A stretch of 64,000 nucleotides of DNA. It comes from Rhizobium sp. NFR03. GTDB lineage: Bacteria; Pseudomonadota; Alphaproteobacteria; Rhizobiales; Rhizobiaceae. The notes below the pieces were generated by a model. The model saw only the letters and a program-made list of their open reading frames with translations. It did no database searches and had not been told where the DNA came from. A program made the translations under genes and the position numbers. The stretch lies in the NCBI RefSeq assembly GCF_900111275.1, contig NZ_FOGR01000001.1, positions 372,001-436,000 of the forward strand. Direction: 5' to 3'. Below, piece after piece: positions 37,974 through 47,692 of the stretch (positions are counted from its first letter, which is position 1; each line of letters starts with the position of its first letter).

Positions 37974-39118
37974 CAGTTGCTTCCTCCGACCTGCGGGGCC
38001 GGTCGGCCGATTTCAGTGAGCGGCAGATAGGGCAGCACGCCCTGGCCATTCTTCTCGTCCAGAATGACCTTCTTGGACTTGCCGAGAACCTCCTGCATGG
38101 TTTCCAGATAGAGGCGCTTGCGCGTCACTTCGGGAGCCTGCGCATAGGCATCATAGACCGAGACGAAGCGCTGCGCCTCACCCTGGGCTTCCTTGACGAC
38201 GCGGTCCTTGTAAGCCGCCGCCTCTTCGCGGTTCTGAGCCGCCTGACCGCGGGCCCGACCGAGCACCTGGTTGGCGTACTGGTTGGATTCCTCGACGAAA
38301 CGATCCTCGTCCTGCTCGGCGCGCTGCACCTCGTCGAACGCGTCGGCAACCTCGCGCGGCGGAGCCGCATCCTCGATTGCGACCGTATTGACGGAGATAC
38401 CGGCGCCATAGGTGTCCATGGTTGCCTGGATCGTCGCCTTCACGTCCTGCGCGATCGCCTGACGGTTGTCGCGAAAGATATCCTGTGCAGGACGACGGCC
38501 GACGACCTCGCGCATGGCGCTTTCGGCGACCTGCTGCAGGGTGTTTGCGGGATCTTCGACGTTGAAGAGGTAGGCCTTTGGATCGGTGACCGAGAACAGG
38601 ACCGAGAACTGGACGTTCACGATGTTCTGGTCGCCCGACAGCATCAGGCCGGCCGACGAAGGATCTGCCGAGACCGACTTGCTGCCGATATTCTGCTGCT
38701 GCTCGGTGACTTTGACCAACTCGACGGTTTCCAGCGGCCAGAAGTGATAATGCAGGCCCGGCATGGAGATCTCTTCCTTCGGCTTGCCGAAGCGCATCTC
38801 GACACCACGCTCGTCCGGCTGGACGGTGTAGACGGAATTGATGAGGATGAAGCCGATGATCAGCAGGCCGATAATAGCCGCCACACCACCATTGAAGCCG
38901 CCGGGAACGACGTTCTTCAGCTGGTCCTGACCCCGTCGCAAGATTTCTTCGAGGTCGGGCGGACCGCCATTGCCGCGGCCACCGCCGCCGCCACGCGGAC
39001 GGTTGGGACCCTGGCCCCATGGGCCTTTGTTTCCACCACCGCCACTACCGCCATTGCCGCCGTTACCGCCGCCGCCCCAAGGACCGCCGCCGCCGCCGTT
39101 CTGATTGCTCCAGGGCAT
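37973..39118 (-). CDS. hflK: FtsH protease modulator HflK
   Basis: 381 residues. The first 55 are extremely Gly/Asn/Pro-rich, typical of HflK; a membrane helix (GGVAAIIGLLIIGFILINSVY, about 77-97) and an SPFH domain (QPDERGVEMRFGKPKEE, LHYHFWPLETVELVK) follow. A coiled stretch FDEVQRAEQDEDRFVEESNQYANQVLGRARGQAAQNREEA in outline precedes the end. It partners HflC in controlling FtsH. The operon order is thyA-folA-hflK-hflC, with a 170-bp space before hflK that may hold its own promoter. Confidence 0.96.
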   Translation of the reverse strand: MPWSNQNGGGGGPWGGGGNGGNGGSGGGGNKGPWGQGPNRPRGGGGGRGNGGPPDLEEILRRGQDQLKNVVPGGFNGGVAAIIGLLIIGFILINSVYTVQPDERGVEMRFGKPKEEISMPGLHYHFWPLETVELVKVTEQQQNIGSKSVSADPSSAGLMLSGDQNIVNVQFSVLFSVTDPKAYLFNVEDPANTLQQVAESAMREVVGRRPAQDIFRDNRQAIAQDVKATIQATMDTYGAGISVNTVAIEDAAPPREVADAFDEVQRAEQDEDRFVEESNQYANQVLGRARGQAAQNREEAAAYKDRVVKEAQGEAQRFVSVYDAYAQAPEVTRKRLYLETMQEVLGKSKKVILDEKNGQGVLPYLPLTEIGRPAPQVGGSN

Positions 39119-39287
39119 TCATACCTCTTTCGTTAAACTCCCGCCTCCGGCAATCGGCGGAACCGATTGGGAAGTGAACCCGTTATAGGTATCGCCCCGA
39201 AGCCTTTCAACGCGGCGCGTCATAACTTTGGCGTTAACAAGGCAATTTCGTTCTGTTTATTGCTAAAGTTCGAGCGAACCGCCATCG

Positions 39288-39818
39288 TTACGCGCGGCGA
39301 CCACCCGTGCGCCGTTGCCAGGTCGTGAAGACGACAGCATGCGTATCCTTCTCCCCACGCGGCGGAGCCATCTCGGAAACCTTCTCGAAAATGGCGGTGT
39401 CGATCGCTGGAAAGACCGTATCGCCGTCGATATCGGCATCGACCACCGTCATGTGAATGACATCGGCAATGGACATCGCATCGCGATAGACCTGCCCGCC
39501 GCCGATGACGCAGACCTCGTCCACGCCGAGAGAGGCCGCCTTCTCCCTCGCCAGCCGCACGCCATCATCCAGCGATGCGACCCGCTCGGCGCCCTCCGCG
39601 ACAAAGCTCTCGTCGCGCGTGATGACGATATTCGGGCGACCGGGTAGAGGCCGGCCGATCGATTGCCACGTCTTCCGGCCCATCACCACCGGGCGACCGA
39701 GCGTCAACGCCTTGAAATGCTTGAGATCGGTTGGCAGCCGCCACGGCATATCCCCGTCCCGGCCGATCACATCGTTCCGCGCGGCCGCCACCACGATGAC
39801 GACCTTGGCGGCGCTCAT
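39288..39818 (-). CDS. folA: Dihydrofolate reductase
   Basis: 176 residues. It opens [36 protein letters not shown] in outline, with [23 protein letters not shown] and [13 protein letters not shown]; the Asp in RLPTDLKHF is the substrate-binding acid. It reduces dihydrofolate to tetrahydrofolate, regenerating the folate that thymidylate synthase oxidises. The start overlaps the thyA stop as ATGA, so the two linked enzymes are translationally coupled. Confidence 0.97.
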   Translation of the reverse strand: MSAAKVVIVVAAARNDVIGRDGDMPWRLPTDLKHFKALTLGRPVVMGRKTWQSIGRPLPGRPNIVITRDESFVAEGAERVASLDDGVRLAREKAASLGVDEVCVIGGGQVYRDAMSIADVIHMTVVDADIDGDTVFPAIDTAIFEKVSEMAPPRGEKDTHAVVFTTWQRRTGGRRA

Positions 39819-40609
39819 ACCGCGATCGGCGCCCGGATCGCCGCATCGGCCTCATAGTCTGCCAGCTCGAAATCCTCGTAGCGGAAAGCGAAGAGGTCTT
39901 TCACATCGGGATTGAGTTTCATGATTGGCAACGTCTTGGGCGTCCGGGTCAACTGAAGCCGCGCCTGTTCGAAATGGTTGCTGTAGATATGCGCATCTCC
40001 GAGCGTGTGCACGAAATCGCCCGGCTTCAGCCCCGTCACCTGCGCCACCATCAGCGTCAGCAGCGCATAGGAGGCGATATTGAACGGGATACCGAGGAAG
40101 ATGTCACCCGAACGCTGGTAAAGCTGGCAGGACAGCTTGCCGTCCGACACGTAGAACTGGAACAGGCAGTGGCACGGCGGCAGCGCCATTTCGTCCACGA
40201 GCGCGGGGTTCCAGGCCGAGACGATGTGGCGGCGAGAGTGCGGATTGGTCTTCAACCCCTCCACCAACTGCGCGATCTGGTCGATATGCCGACCGTCGGG
40301 CGCCGGCCACGAACGCCACTGATAGCCGTAGACCGGCCCGAGATCGCCCTCACGATCGGCCCATTCGTCCCAGATGCTGACGCCATTTTCCTTGAGATAG
40401 GCAATGTTGGTATCGCCGCGGAGGAACCAGAGAAGCTCGTGGATGATCGAGCGCAGATGCAGTTTCTTGGTCGTCAGAGCCGGAAAACCGTCCGCGAGGT
40501 CGAACCGCATCTGGTATCCGAAGACCGAGCGCGTCCCCGTCCCCGTCCGGTCGCTTCGGTCGGAGCCGGTGTCCATGACATGGCGAAGGAGGTCGAGATA
40601 CTGTTTCAT
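39815..40609 (-). CDS. thyA: Thymidylate synthase
   Basis: 264 residues from the ATG at 40609 ([11 protein letters not shown]), exactly the E. coli length; upstream in-frame ATGs are ignored. Motifs: [38 protein letters not shown], the catalytic Cys in [35 protein letters not shown] and HIYSNH. It methylates dUMP with methylene-tetrahydrofolate. It leads the thyA-folA pair. Confidence 0.98.
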   Translation of the reverse strand: MKQYLDLLRHVMDTGSDRSDRTGTGTRSVFGYQMRFDLADGFPALTTKKLHLRSIIHELLWFLRGDTNIAYLKENGVSIWDEWADREGDLGPVYGYQWRSWPAPDGRHIDQIAQLVEGLKTNPHSRRHIVSAWNPALVDEMALPPCHCLFQFYVSDGKLSCQLYQRSGDIFLGIPFNIASYALLTLMVAQVTGLKPGDFVHTLGDAHIYSNHFEQARLQLTRTPKTLPIMKLNPDVKDLFAFRYEDFELADYEADAAIRAPIAV

Positions 40610-40929
40610 GATCGGCATGTCCGCAAACTTTGAGTCCGCATAAGAATAAGACCTGCGGTGCGGCGGCGATAGAGCCCTCTTTCCGTTGTCCCTAGCTTCC
40701 GCCGCCTGTACGGATCTAAGCATGTCGGTCGCGGCATCTGAGGGGGAGCGACAGACCCTCGAGCAACGGTCACAGACCTGACATTCACGACATTTATAAT
40801 TTTCGAAAGAACGTCGGAACTCTTTGACCTGAAGCGCGTTCCCCGGCACCTTCCTCATACCCTTCATCCGGGCGACGAGACCTCCCGGCGTTCGCCCGCC
40901 TTGCATCCTCCGTGTTCGAAAGCGCGCCC
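40610..40929. other. 320-bp divergent spacer
   Basis: Separates thyA (minus) from the transglutaminase gene (plus). A TATAAT at 40795-40800 could be a -10 element for the plus-strand gene, but its -35 is poor. No gene is supported. Confidence 0.4.
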
Positions 40930-41808
40930 ATGACCGTCCGTTACAAGCTTGGCTGCACCCTCACCTATGACGTTCGCGAACCGACCGTTTTCATCTTCAA
41001 CCTTGAAGTCGCCAAGCTGCAGCGCCATCACGATCTGGTGGAAACACTGACGATCAATCCGAAGACGCCGCGCTGGACCTATACGGTGCCCGAAGAGCAG
41101 AACCGCTACTTCAAGATCGACGTCGCCCCCGGCCCGCTCGAAGTGAACTACGCCGCCGAGGTCACGCTCGATGTCTTCCGGGCGGATCCCGCCACGATCA
41201 ACGAGACGCCCCTGGCGGACATCCCGCTCGACATCATGCCCTTCCTTCTGCCGTCGCGCTTCGTCTCGTCCGACCGTCTCGCGGCTTTCGCCCTCCGCGA
41301 ATTCGGCTACCTGCCCAGGGGGCATGAGCGGGTAACGGCGATCTGCAACTGGATCTACAACAATATCGACTACCAGCGCGGTTCTTCCAATGGTCAGACG
41401 ACGGCGGATGAAAGCCTGCTGCTGCGCGCCGGCGTCTGCCGCGATTTCTCTCATATCGGCATCGCCTTCTGCCGGGCACTTGGCATCCCCGCCCGCTTCG
41501 TCAGCTGCTATGCCTACGGCCTGCGTCCGTCCGATTTTCATGCCGTCTTCGAGGCCTATCTCGATGGCCGCTGGTGGCTGTTCGATGCAACGCGCCAGGC
41601 CAATCTCGATGGCCTTGTGCGCATCGGCGTCGGGCGAGATGCCGCGGAAATCGCGTTCTGCACACCTTTCGGCCTGATGGACCCCGGCGCCGTCGATATC
41701 ACCATCGAGCATGCGGACGGCTCGGCCGAGCAACCCGGCAGGACAATCGACGCCATATCGACGGACGACCGGATCGAGATCGCCGAAATCGAACAGGACG
41801 CCGCCTGA
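40930..41808 (+). CDS. Transglutaminase-like cysteine protein
   Basis: 292 residues from the ATG at 40930 (a GTG at 40912 is an alternative). The N-terminal half is a bacterial beta-domain that often precedes this fold ([13 protein letters not shown]). The core carries the papain-like triad: Cys in [25 protein letters not shown] in outline, His in [11 protein letters not shown] and Asp in WWLFDATRQ. Such proteins may act as proteases or amidases on peptides or proteins in the cytoplasm; no signal peptide is present. Substrate unknown. A strong terminator follows. Confidence 0.9.
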   Translation: MTVRYKLGCTLTYDVREPTVFIFNLEVAKLQRHHDLVETLTINPKTPRWTYTVPEEQNRYFKIDVAPGPLEVNYAAEVTLDVFRADPATINETPLADIPLDIMPFLLPSRFVSSDRLAAFALREFGYLPRGHERVTAICNWIYNNIDYQRGSSNGQTTADESLLLRAGVCRDFSHIGIAFCRALGIPARFVSCYAYGLRPSDFHAVFEAYLDGRWWLFDATRQANLDGLVRIGVGRDAAEIAFCTPFGLMDPGAVDITIEHADGSAEQPGRTIDAISTDDRIEIAEIEQDAA

Positions 41809-41845
41809 TCGCTGCGGCCGGCAAGACGGAAGACATACATGTGAC

Positions 41846-41880
41846 AGGGCACCACGTTTTTCCGCGGCGGTGCCCTTTTT
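41846..41880 (+). terminator. Intrinsic terminator after the transglutaminase gene
   Basis: AGGGCACC / GGTGCCCT, an 8-bp stem with a 15-nt loop, ending in TTTTT at 41876-41880. It insulates the ssrA promoter that follows. Confidence 0.85.
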
Positions 41881-41895
41881 CCATGCGCTTTGCCC

Positions 41896-41924
41896 TTTTC
41901 ATCGGCTGCGGGAACGCCTATATC
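41896..41924 (+). promoter_or_regulatory. Probable ssrA promoter
   Basis: TTTTCA, a 17-bp spacer and TATATC, placing transcription start near 41931, just before the acceptor piece. Confidence 0.5.
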
Positions 41925-41930
41925 TCTCAT

Positions 41931-42310
41931 GTCGTCGCAAGGCGGCTATGGCAATAAACTGTCGGTGTAATAAACCTATTGGACCCGGGGGCGGTACCCG
42001 GCGCCTCCACCAAAAACCGGCCCGAAGATGTTCTTGAAACGGGGCATTCGAAGGGCGAAAGCCTTAGCGGCCGGCTTTTGATGGGGGCGAAATAGGATCG
42101 ACAAGGGCGTAAAGATCGAACTTTTGCTCGGCATTGTACCACCGTTATCGGGCTTAAACAGTAGTTGCAAACGACAACTATGCGGAAGCTCGTCTCGCTG
42201 CTTAATCGCGGTGTGACACTTCAAATCAAGTCCTTCCGGTTCGCACCGTAAGGCGGGGTTCGGAGGTACCTGGCAACAGAAACCTCCACTTCCTCCCCAA
42301 CAGACGACAT
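41931..42310 (+). ncRNA. ssrA: Circularly permuted (two-piece) tmRNA
   Basis: The alphaproteobacterial order is seen. The acceptor piece comes first and ends CGCCTCC-A-CCA at 42012; an intervening segment bounded by CCGGCC / GGCCGG is excised; the coding piece begins GGGGGCG at 42083, and GGGGGCG pairs with CGCCTCC over 7 bp with one G-U. The tag frame is GCA-AAC-GAC... (42167-42205), translating ANDNYAEARLAA then TAA, the known tag of this group. tmRNA rescues stalled ribosomes and marks their products for ClpXP. Outer ends are approximate. The T loop of the acceptor reads GGCGGTA instead of TTCGANT. Confidence 0.95.
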
Positions 42311-42489
42311 GCATCCGCAGCCCTGATCAAGGGTGCCTTGGCATGCCTACCAATTCCCGACCTCCGTCCACTGCGCCTTGAAATCGTCCATCAATAGTGC
42401 AAATGGTTTCATAGACGAGGCATTGTCCGATGCCGCCCGCGCGGCAGACGGCAGTGCGCACTGAAACAGCTAGACAAGACGGGGATCCG

Positions 42490-43032
42490 ATGGGCCAGGA
42501 CCATATCCGCTACGACATTCTCGCACAGGACGCGCTGCGTGGCGTTATCCGCAAGGTTCTGAGCGAAGTTGCAGCGACCGGCCATCTTCCGGGCGATCAC
42601 CACTTCTTCATCACATTCCTGACAGGCGCGCCGGGCGTGCGGATCTCCCAGCATCTGAAATCCAAATATGCCGAGCAGATGACCATCGTCGTTCAACATC
42701 AGTTCTGGGACCTGAAGGTCACGGAATCATTGTTCGAAATCGGCCTCTCCTTCTCGGATACGCCGGAAAAGCTGGTTATTCCGTTCAACGCGATTCGCGG
42801 CTTCTATGACCCGTCTGTCAATTTCGAGCTGGAATTCGATGTCGCCGTCGCCGAGGACGAGGATACGGAAACGGAATCCGCCGAGATCACCGCATATCCC
42901 GGCGTGACCGCGGAGCGTCCCGTTATGATCGTCGAAGGTGACGAAGATACGGACGCGGAGGCGCCGAAGACCGATGACGGCAAGCCCGGTGCTTCCGTGG
43001 TGTCTCTCGACGCTTTCCGCAAGAAGAACTGA
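42490..43032 (+). CDS. sspB: SspB, ClpXP adaptor for SsrA-tagged proteins
   Basis: 180 residues from the ATG at 42490 (GGGGA upstream). The alphaproteobacterial SspB fold is recognisable: HFFITFLTGAPGVRISQHLKSKY, MTIVVQHQFWDLKV, and FEIGLSFSDTPEKLVIPFNAIRGFYDPSVNFELEF in outline. A flexible acidic linker (about 118-165) leads to the tail VVSLDAFRKKN, which in SspB proteins is the part that binds the ClpX N-domain. It delivers ssrA-tagged proteins to ClpXP. Its gene starts about 180 bp past the tmRNA gene, so tag and adaptor are neighbours. Confidence 0.92.
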   Translation: MGQDHIRYDILAQDALRGVIRKVLSEVAATGHLPGDHHFFITFLTGAPGVRISQHLKSKYAEQMTIVVQHQFWDLKVTESLFEIGLSFSDTPEKLVIPFNAIRGFYDPSVNFELEFDVAVAEDEDTETESAEITAYPGVTAERPVMIVEGDEDTDAEAPKTDDGKPGASVVSLDAFRKKN

Positions 43033-43038
43033 CACTTC

Positions 43039-43248
43039 ATGGCCGGCGACGTCGTCAATCTCCGACAATTTCGCAAGCAGAAGACCCGCTCCCGGGACGA
43101 GAAGGCGGCGGAACAGAACCGCATTACGTTCGGCCGTACCAAGGTCGAGAAAACGCTGACGAAAGCGCTGAACGAAACGTCCGAGCGCCGGCTGGATCAA
43201 GGCCGGCTGGAGACGCCAGCCAAGGGCGACCGGCAGGACAAGGACTGA
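43039..43248 (+). CDS. DUF4169 family protein
   Basis: 69 residues, very basic, no Cys, likely partly helical or disordered: VVNLRQFRKQKTRSRDEK, NRITFGRTKVEKTLTKALNE. The family is common in Rhizobiales and has no known function. It starts 6 bp after the sspB stop, so both are co-transcribed. Residues 5-13 (VVNLRQFRK) echo the SspB tail (VVSLDAFRK). A role with ClpX or SspB is therefore possible but speculative. Confidence 0.88.
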   Translation: MAGDVVNLRQFRKQKTRSRDEKAAEQNRITFGRTKVEKTLTKALNETSERRLDQGRLETPAKGDRQDKD

Positions 43249-43321
43249 TCCCGCGACGGGCTGACGTGCTGGCGTCACCCGGTATCAGCGACGAACAAGC
43301 CGCTCCAACGGCACGGCCCCC

Positions 43322-43576
43322 ATGCTGAAAAAGCACTCTGCTACCCTTCACGGCCACCGCACGAGCTTTTCGCTGGAAGACCCCTTCTGGCAGGAGCTGA
43401 AAGCCATCGCTGGCGCCCGCGCCATACCACTTGCCCGTCTCATCGCGGAGATAGACGATGCCCGGCCAGCCGACAGCAACCTGTCCTCCGCATTGAGAGT
43501 ATACGTTCTTGCCTGGGTGAAGGCGCCGGATGCCGCCTCTCCAACACCCCAAGGCGAGACGGCAGACCGGACCTGA
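43322..43576 (+). CDS. Ribbon-helix-helix domain protein
   Basis: 84 residues with an RHH_4-type core: TSFSLEDPFWQELKAIAGARAIPLARLIAEIDD, the strand that enters the DNA major groove followed by two helices. It lies 73 bp downstream of the DUF4169 gene on the same strand and may be the last gene of the sspB operon. Members are thought to be small DNA-binding regulators; no target is known here. Confidence 0.85.
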   Translation: MLKKHSATLHGHRTSFSLEDPFWQELKAIAGARAIPLARLIAEIDDARPADSNLSSALRVYVLAWVKAPDAASPTPQGETADRT

Positions 43577-43670
43577 AGGTTGCGGTGACTGCAATTCTTA
43601 GAACCGGCACATCAAAGATGCTTCAGCGCTATGCATACCGCTCCTGCGCGTGCCAAGCGTCTCGGGCCGA

Positions 43671-46600
43671 CTATTGCGGTGTCACACCCGGCAATGTCTG
43701 AAAGTTCAGCCTGTCCGGTGGTGTACCCGGCGCCGATAGCGTGCCGCCGCGCTCCACCTGTTCACCGGGATCGACCGGCATCAGACGTCGCTGGCGTTCT
43801 TGTTCCGCCGCCCGTGCTGCATCACGCGCGTCTGCCGCGGCCTTCTTTTCGGCGGCCATGCGTTCCGCCTGCGCGGCCCACTGGTCTGCAATCGCCTTGG
43901 CTTCCGCCGCAGCCTTGGCGGCGGCAGCTGCCCGCGCTTCGGCTTCGGCCTTCTGCCGCGCCGCCTCCTCACGCGCAAGCGCACGGCGCCGCTGCTCTTC
44001 TGCGGCACGCACGCGGTCCGCCTCGCGCTGATCGGCCTGCGCCTTGTAGAGAGCGGCTTCCCGGCGCAGGCGCTGCTTCTCCAGCACGTTGGCCTGGAGG
44101 ATTTCCACCCCACGCCGCTCGCGCTCGAAGGCGCGCAGCGACAGAAAGCTTGCAAGTTCTCCCGTCTTCAACTGGAAGCCCGGTGTATCCAGTGCGCCGG
44201 TGTAGGAGAGTTCCACCTGTGGTTCGGCACCTGCAACCGTCTGGTCACCGGCATTGAAGACGACCTGCAAGGCGGCATTCAGCGTCTGGTCCGGCAGCGA
44301 TACATCCGCATTGCCCGTCACCGTCGCACCTTCGACCTTTGACGTCACGTTCTGCGCGCGCAACGTACCGCCCGCGATGCTGAAGGGCACCTTGACCGTA
44401 CCAAGCGCTGCGTCGCCGGAGAGAATGGCCGGACGGGCGATCGGCTCCACGGCGGCAGGCGTAATCTCGCCTTCAAGGCGATCGGCACCGGCAAGAATTG
44501 CAGGCATCGCGCCGACATTCAGTCCGCGAACGGTCAGATCCGATAGATTGACGGCACCGGAGCCGCTCGCCGACTCCGCCATGCCCCTCGCCGTCTTGCC
44601 GGACGCTTCGAGCGCCAGCGACAGATCGAACCGGCCGTTGGCAACCGAGGCGCCGGATGTCTTCCAGGCTGCCGCCGAGAGATCGCCACCTGCAAGATCG
44701 ACCCGGGCCTGCAAAAATCCGGACCCGTTGCCGTTACCCAGCAACATCCGTCCGGACATCTTTCCGCCGAGCCATTCGCCGGCAGCATCCGTTATTTCAA
44801 GCTGATCGCCTTTCCAGACGACTTTGCCGATCAGGTTGGAAATGGCGCCGTAGACACCGGGCCAAACCTGCTTTGCGGTGAGGTCGAGCGCGATAACGTA
44901 GCCGCTCCACGCCACCGGCGCGACCGGGGAGGTCGCCAGTGTTCCCTCGAGCGGATCCTGCACGGGGCCGAGCAAGCCCTCCGCTGCCCATGCAAGATCA
45001 AGCGTATCGACGGCCAACTGACCTGTGGCCTTGCCGGTCACGGTGCGGTCGAAGGCAATCTGACCCGTAAAACCGTTTCGGTCCGCCTTCCCTTCCAAGG
45101 CGGAAAGCGTCACTGCCTCCGGCGTCACGGTCACGTCGCTCTTCAGGCTCAGCGGCAGGCCCGTGCCCGTCTGCGGCAGCGCGATGCCCTGCACCAGCAG
45201 AAACGGCTCGAAATCCTGGCTTTCCAGCGTCAGCTTCGTCTGCCCGCTAAGGAAGCGGTCTCGCGACAGGTCGATCTCGCCGCTGGCGTTGAGCGCCGTT
45301 TTTTCCGTCGTGAAACTCAGCGTCCCCGAGGCCTTGTCGCCTTCCGTGCTCTGCAGCTTGATAGAAAGGAGACCGTTGGCATCCGTGTCGAACGGCAGCG
45401 GATCGAAACCGGCCTGCCCGAGCAGCGCAAGACTGGAAGGATTCTCCAGGGTCGCCTCCAGGAAGATGCCTTGGCCTTCGAGCGCCTGCGCGATCGTTGG
45501 CGCCTGGTAGTTCGCCGCGACCCGGCTGCCGCCGGCCGTGCCGACAATGCCGAACGTCACGGGTGCATCGCCCTCGCGGCTGCCGGCCGTCAGCGTCACG
45601 TCCAGCGCGGCATCATTGTAATATCCGCCGCTGCGGGCGAGCCGCGCGAGGATGGGATGAGCTGCCGCATGCCGCTCGACCATCTGGAAGAACGAGGTCA
45701 TGTCGGGCGCCGCGATCTTCATCTTGGCGGAAACGATAGGTGCGGCCAGCGTGCCGCCAAGACGGCCGGAGGCCGCGAGCTGCGCACCGGCGATGCTGCC
45801 GATGGATGCGCGTTCCGCCTGCAACTGCCCGTTCTTCAGCGTTGCGACCAGTTGCACGTCCCGCGCTTCCTCGCCGAACGCCAGCAGGGTGTCGGCCGAA
45901 ATATCGGCGGCGATGGTGTGCGACAGAAGCGTTTCATAGGAGGCATCACCCGCAACGAGCCCGGTCAACGCCTGTAGCGCTTCCAGATCGATGCGATTGC
46001 CCTTCAGTTGAAGGGAAAGCGTCGGGGGAACGCCGTTCAGCGCCTGCCGCTCCACGCGGCCATTGAGCGTTGCCGGACCTACCGCAACTTCCAGACGCTC
46101 GAACTGTTGCAGCGTATCCGTCAGGTTGACGGTCGCGGAAAAGCCGGCCGTGCGAAGGCGGCGGATGGCGGGATCGACGGAACCCGCCAGCCAGGAGGCA
46201 AGCCCCGAAGGCTGGTTTGAGGCGACCAGAAGGTCCCCACGGAAAGCGCGCTGGCCGGAAAGGTTCAGCCGCCCCTTCGCTTCGAGTTGCGTCCGGCCGG
46301 GAAACTGCGCCACGGCGTTGTCGATCATCCATCCCGCGCCATCGGGGCGAAGGTCAAGCCGCACGTCGCGCACGGTCGTGTCGCCGATGACGATGGCAGG
46401 AAGTTTGAGGCTCGCCCGGCCCGGCACCTGTGGAATGGGAATGTTGGCAACGATCTCCATCATGGCGGAAAGTCGCTGACGGATCGAGATTGCGGGATCG
46501 CGCCCGGTCTTGCCGGCCGCGCCCGTATTGCCGCCGATACGGCTGACGTCGATCTGCTGTCCGTCTGCCAGAAGCAGGAACTCCGGGACCTTGCCGGTAT

Positions 46601-47492
46601 CGAGCGTCGCCTCGCCGGTCACGAGGTAGGGATCGTCCCGCGGGCCGACCTCGACCCGATAGTCCGGCACGCGGATCCGGTCGTTGGTCAGTTCGAATTG
46701 TCCGTTGATCCTGAGCGCAGCCGCATCGTCCTCGCGCTTCTGCGCATCGGCCGGCCGGTTCTCCGTCATGGTGAATTTGCCCTGATAGACCGGGCGAAAC
46801 TCCACAATCTTCAGTTCGCCTTCGAGATCGACGCCGAAAGGGCGCTTGTCGGGCGTCAGCCGCGCCCGCAGCGGCAATCCACCGCCTTCCAGCGGCTCGC
46901 TGCTGGAGAAGGAGAAACTGCCGGCTTCTCCATCGAGCGCCGCCCGCCCCTCGACCTTCCATGGCCCGGCAAGCGTGCGGGCGGAAAGATCGGCGTTCAA
47001 CCCCGTTATTTCACGCGTCCGCCCGGTCTGCTCGTCGATGAACTCGATCTCGCCATCGGTGATCTCGACGTTTTCGAGCACCACTGTCTTTGCGGGGATC
47101 GCGGCGCGGCGACCACGCGCCCAGTCGAGCGTACCATCCGGCAGCAGACGCATCTTCGCCTTCGGCTTGTCCAGCCGCATGTCGAAGATCAGCGCCTCGC
47201 CTGAAAGGAACGGCGCAAGCTCGGCATCCATGGAGAAATGCTCGACTTGCACCAAAGGCGCGCCGGCTTCGGTCTCGCCGATACGAACGTCGTTGAGAGT
47301 GACAGAGGGAAAGGGGATCAGCCGCGCATCGACACTGCCATGCACGACCACCGGCTGCCCGATGATGCGGCCGGCTTCACGCTCGAAGTCCTTTCGGAAA
47401 TCCGTCCAGTCGATGAACAGCGGCGCGATCAGCGCAGCAAACAGCGCGAGCACAAACAAACCGCCGACGATGACGAAAATACGCGAAAGCAC
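43671..47492 (-). CDS. AsmA-family protein, very large
   Basis: 1273 residues from a GTG start. One N-terminal membrane helix (FVIVGGLFVLALFAALIAPLF, about 5-27) and then an AsmA domain (DWTDFRKDFEREAGRIIGQPV, VTLNDVRIGE) and a long repetitive beta-rich body (residues 100-1090), ending with an AsmA C-terminal part (LNAALQVVFNAGDQT). The final 180 residues are an Ala/Lys/Glu/Arg-rich coiled coil. AsmA-like proteins form periplasmic bridges that move phospholipids between membranes. The coiled-coil tail after the AsmA core is unusual in length. It is a single gene. Confidence 0.9.
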   Translation of the reverse strand: MLSRIFVIVGGLFVLALFAALIAPLFIDWTDFRKDFEREAGRIIGQPVVVHGSVDARLIPFPSVTLNDVRIGETEAGAPLVQVEHFSMDAELAPFLSGEALIFDMRLDKPKAKMRLLPDGTLDWARGRRAAIPAKTVVLENVEITDGEIEFIDEQTGRTREITGLNADLSARTLAGPWKVEGRAALDGEAGSFSFSSSEPLEGGGLPLRARLTPDKRPFGVDLEGELKIVEFRPVYQGKFTMTENRPADAQKREDDAAALRINGQFELTNDRIRVPDYRVEVGPRDDPYLVTGEATLDTGKVPEFLLLADGQQIDVSRIGGNTGAAGKTGRDPAISIRQRLSAMMEIVANIPIPQVPGRASLKLPAIVIGDTTVRDVRLDLRPDGAGWMIDNAVAQFPGRTQLEAKGRLNLSGQRAFRGDLLVASNQPSGLASWLAGSVDPAIRRLRTAGFSATVNLTDTLQQFERLEVAVGPATLNGRVERQALNGVPPTLSLQLKGNRIDLEALQALTGLVAGDASYETLLSHTIAADISADTLLAFGEEARDVQLVATLKNGQLQAERASIGSIAGAQLAASGRLGGTLAAPIVSAKMKIAAPDMTSFFQMVERHAAAHPILARLARSGGYYNDAALDVTLTAGSREGDAPVTFGIVGTAGGSRVAANYQAPTIAQALEGQGIFLEATLENPSSLALLGQAGFDPLPFDTDANGLLSIKLQSTEGDKASGTLSFTTEKTALNASGEIDLSRDRFLSGQTKLTLESQDFEPFLLVQGIALPQTGTGLPLSLKSDVTVTPEAVTLSALEGKADRNGFTGQIAFDRTVTGKATGQLAVDTLDLAWAAEGLLGPVQDPLEGTLATSPVAPVAWSGYVIALDLTAKQVWPGVYGAISNLIGKVVWKGDQLEITDAAGEWLGGKMSGRMLLGNGNGSGFLQARVDLAGGDLSAAAWKTSGASVANGRFDLSLALEASGKTARGMAESASGSGAVNLSDLTVRGLNVGAMPAILAGADRLEGEITPAAVEPIARPAILSGDAALGTVKVPFSIAGGTLRAQNVTSKVEGATVTGNADVSLPDQTLNAALQVVFNAGDQTVAGAEPQVELSYTGALDTPGFQLKTGELASFLSLRAFERERRGVEILQANVLEKQRLRREAALYKAQADQREADRVRAAEEQRRRALAREEAARQKAEAEARAAAAAKAAAEAKAIADQWAAQAERMAAEKKAAADARDAARAAEQERQRRLMPVDPGEQVERGGTLSAPGTPPDRLNFQTLPGVTPQ

Positions 47493-47692
47493 CGAGCCTT
47501 ACGTCCTGTCCGATCCTGCCACGAGCCCACAACGAGCCGGTGTATCCTTTTGGCCTTACCGCCCTGCACCCCGTGTCGTTAACGACGTCGAGATGCCGGC
47601 CGGCGCGCATCAAATATCTGCCGTCATTCCCTTGCAGGCGAGGCACCGCGCAGGCGATGCAGTAGCATGGCACGGCGGCGAATTCTCGTTCT

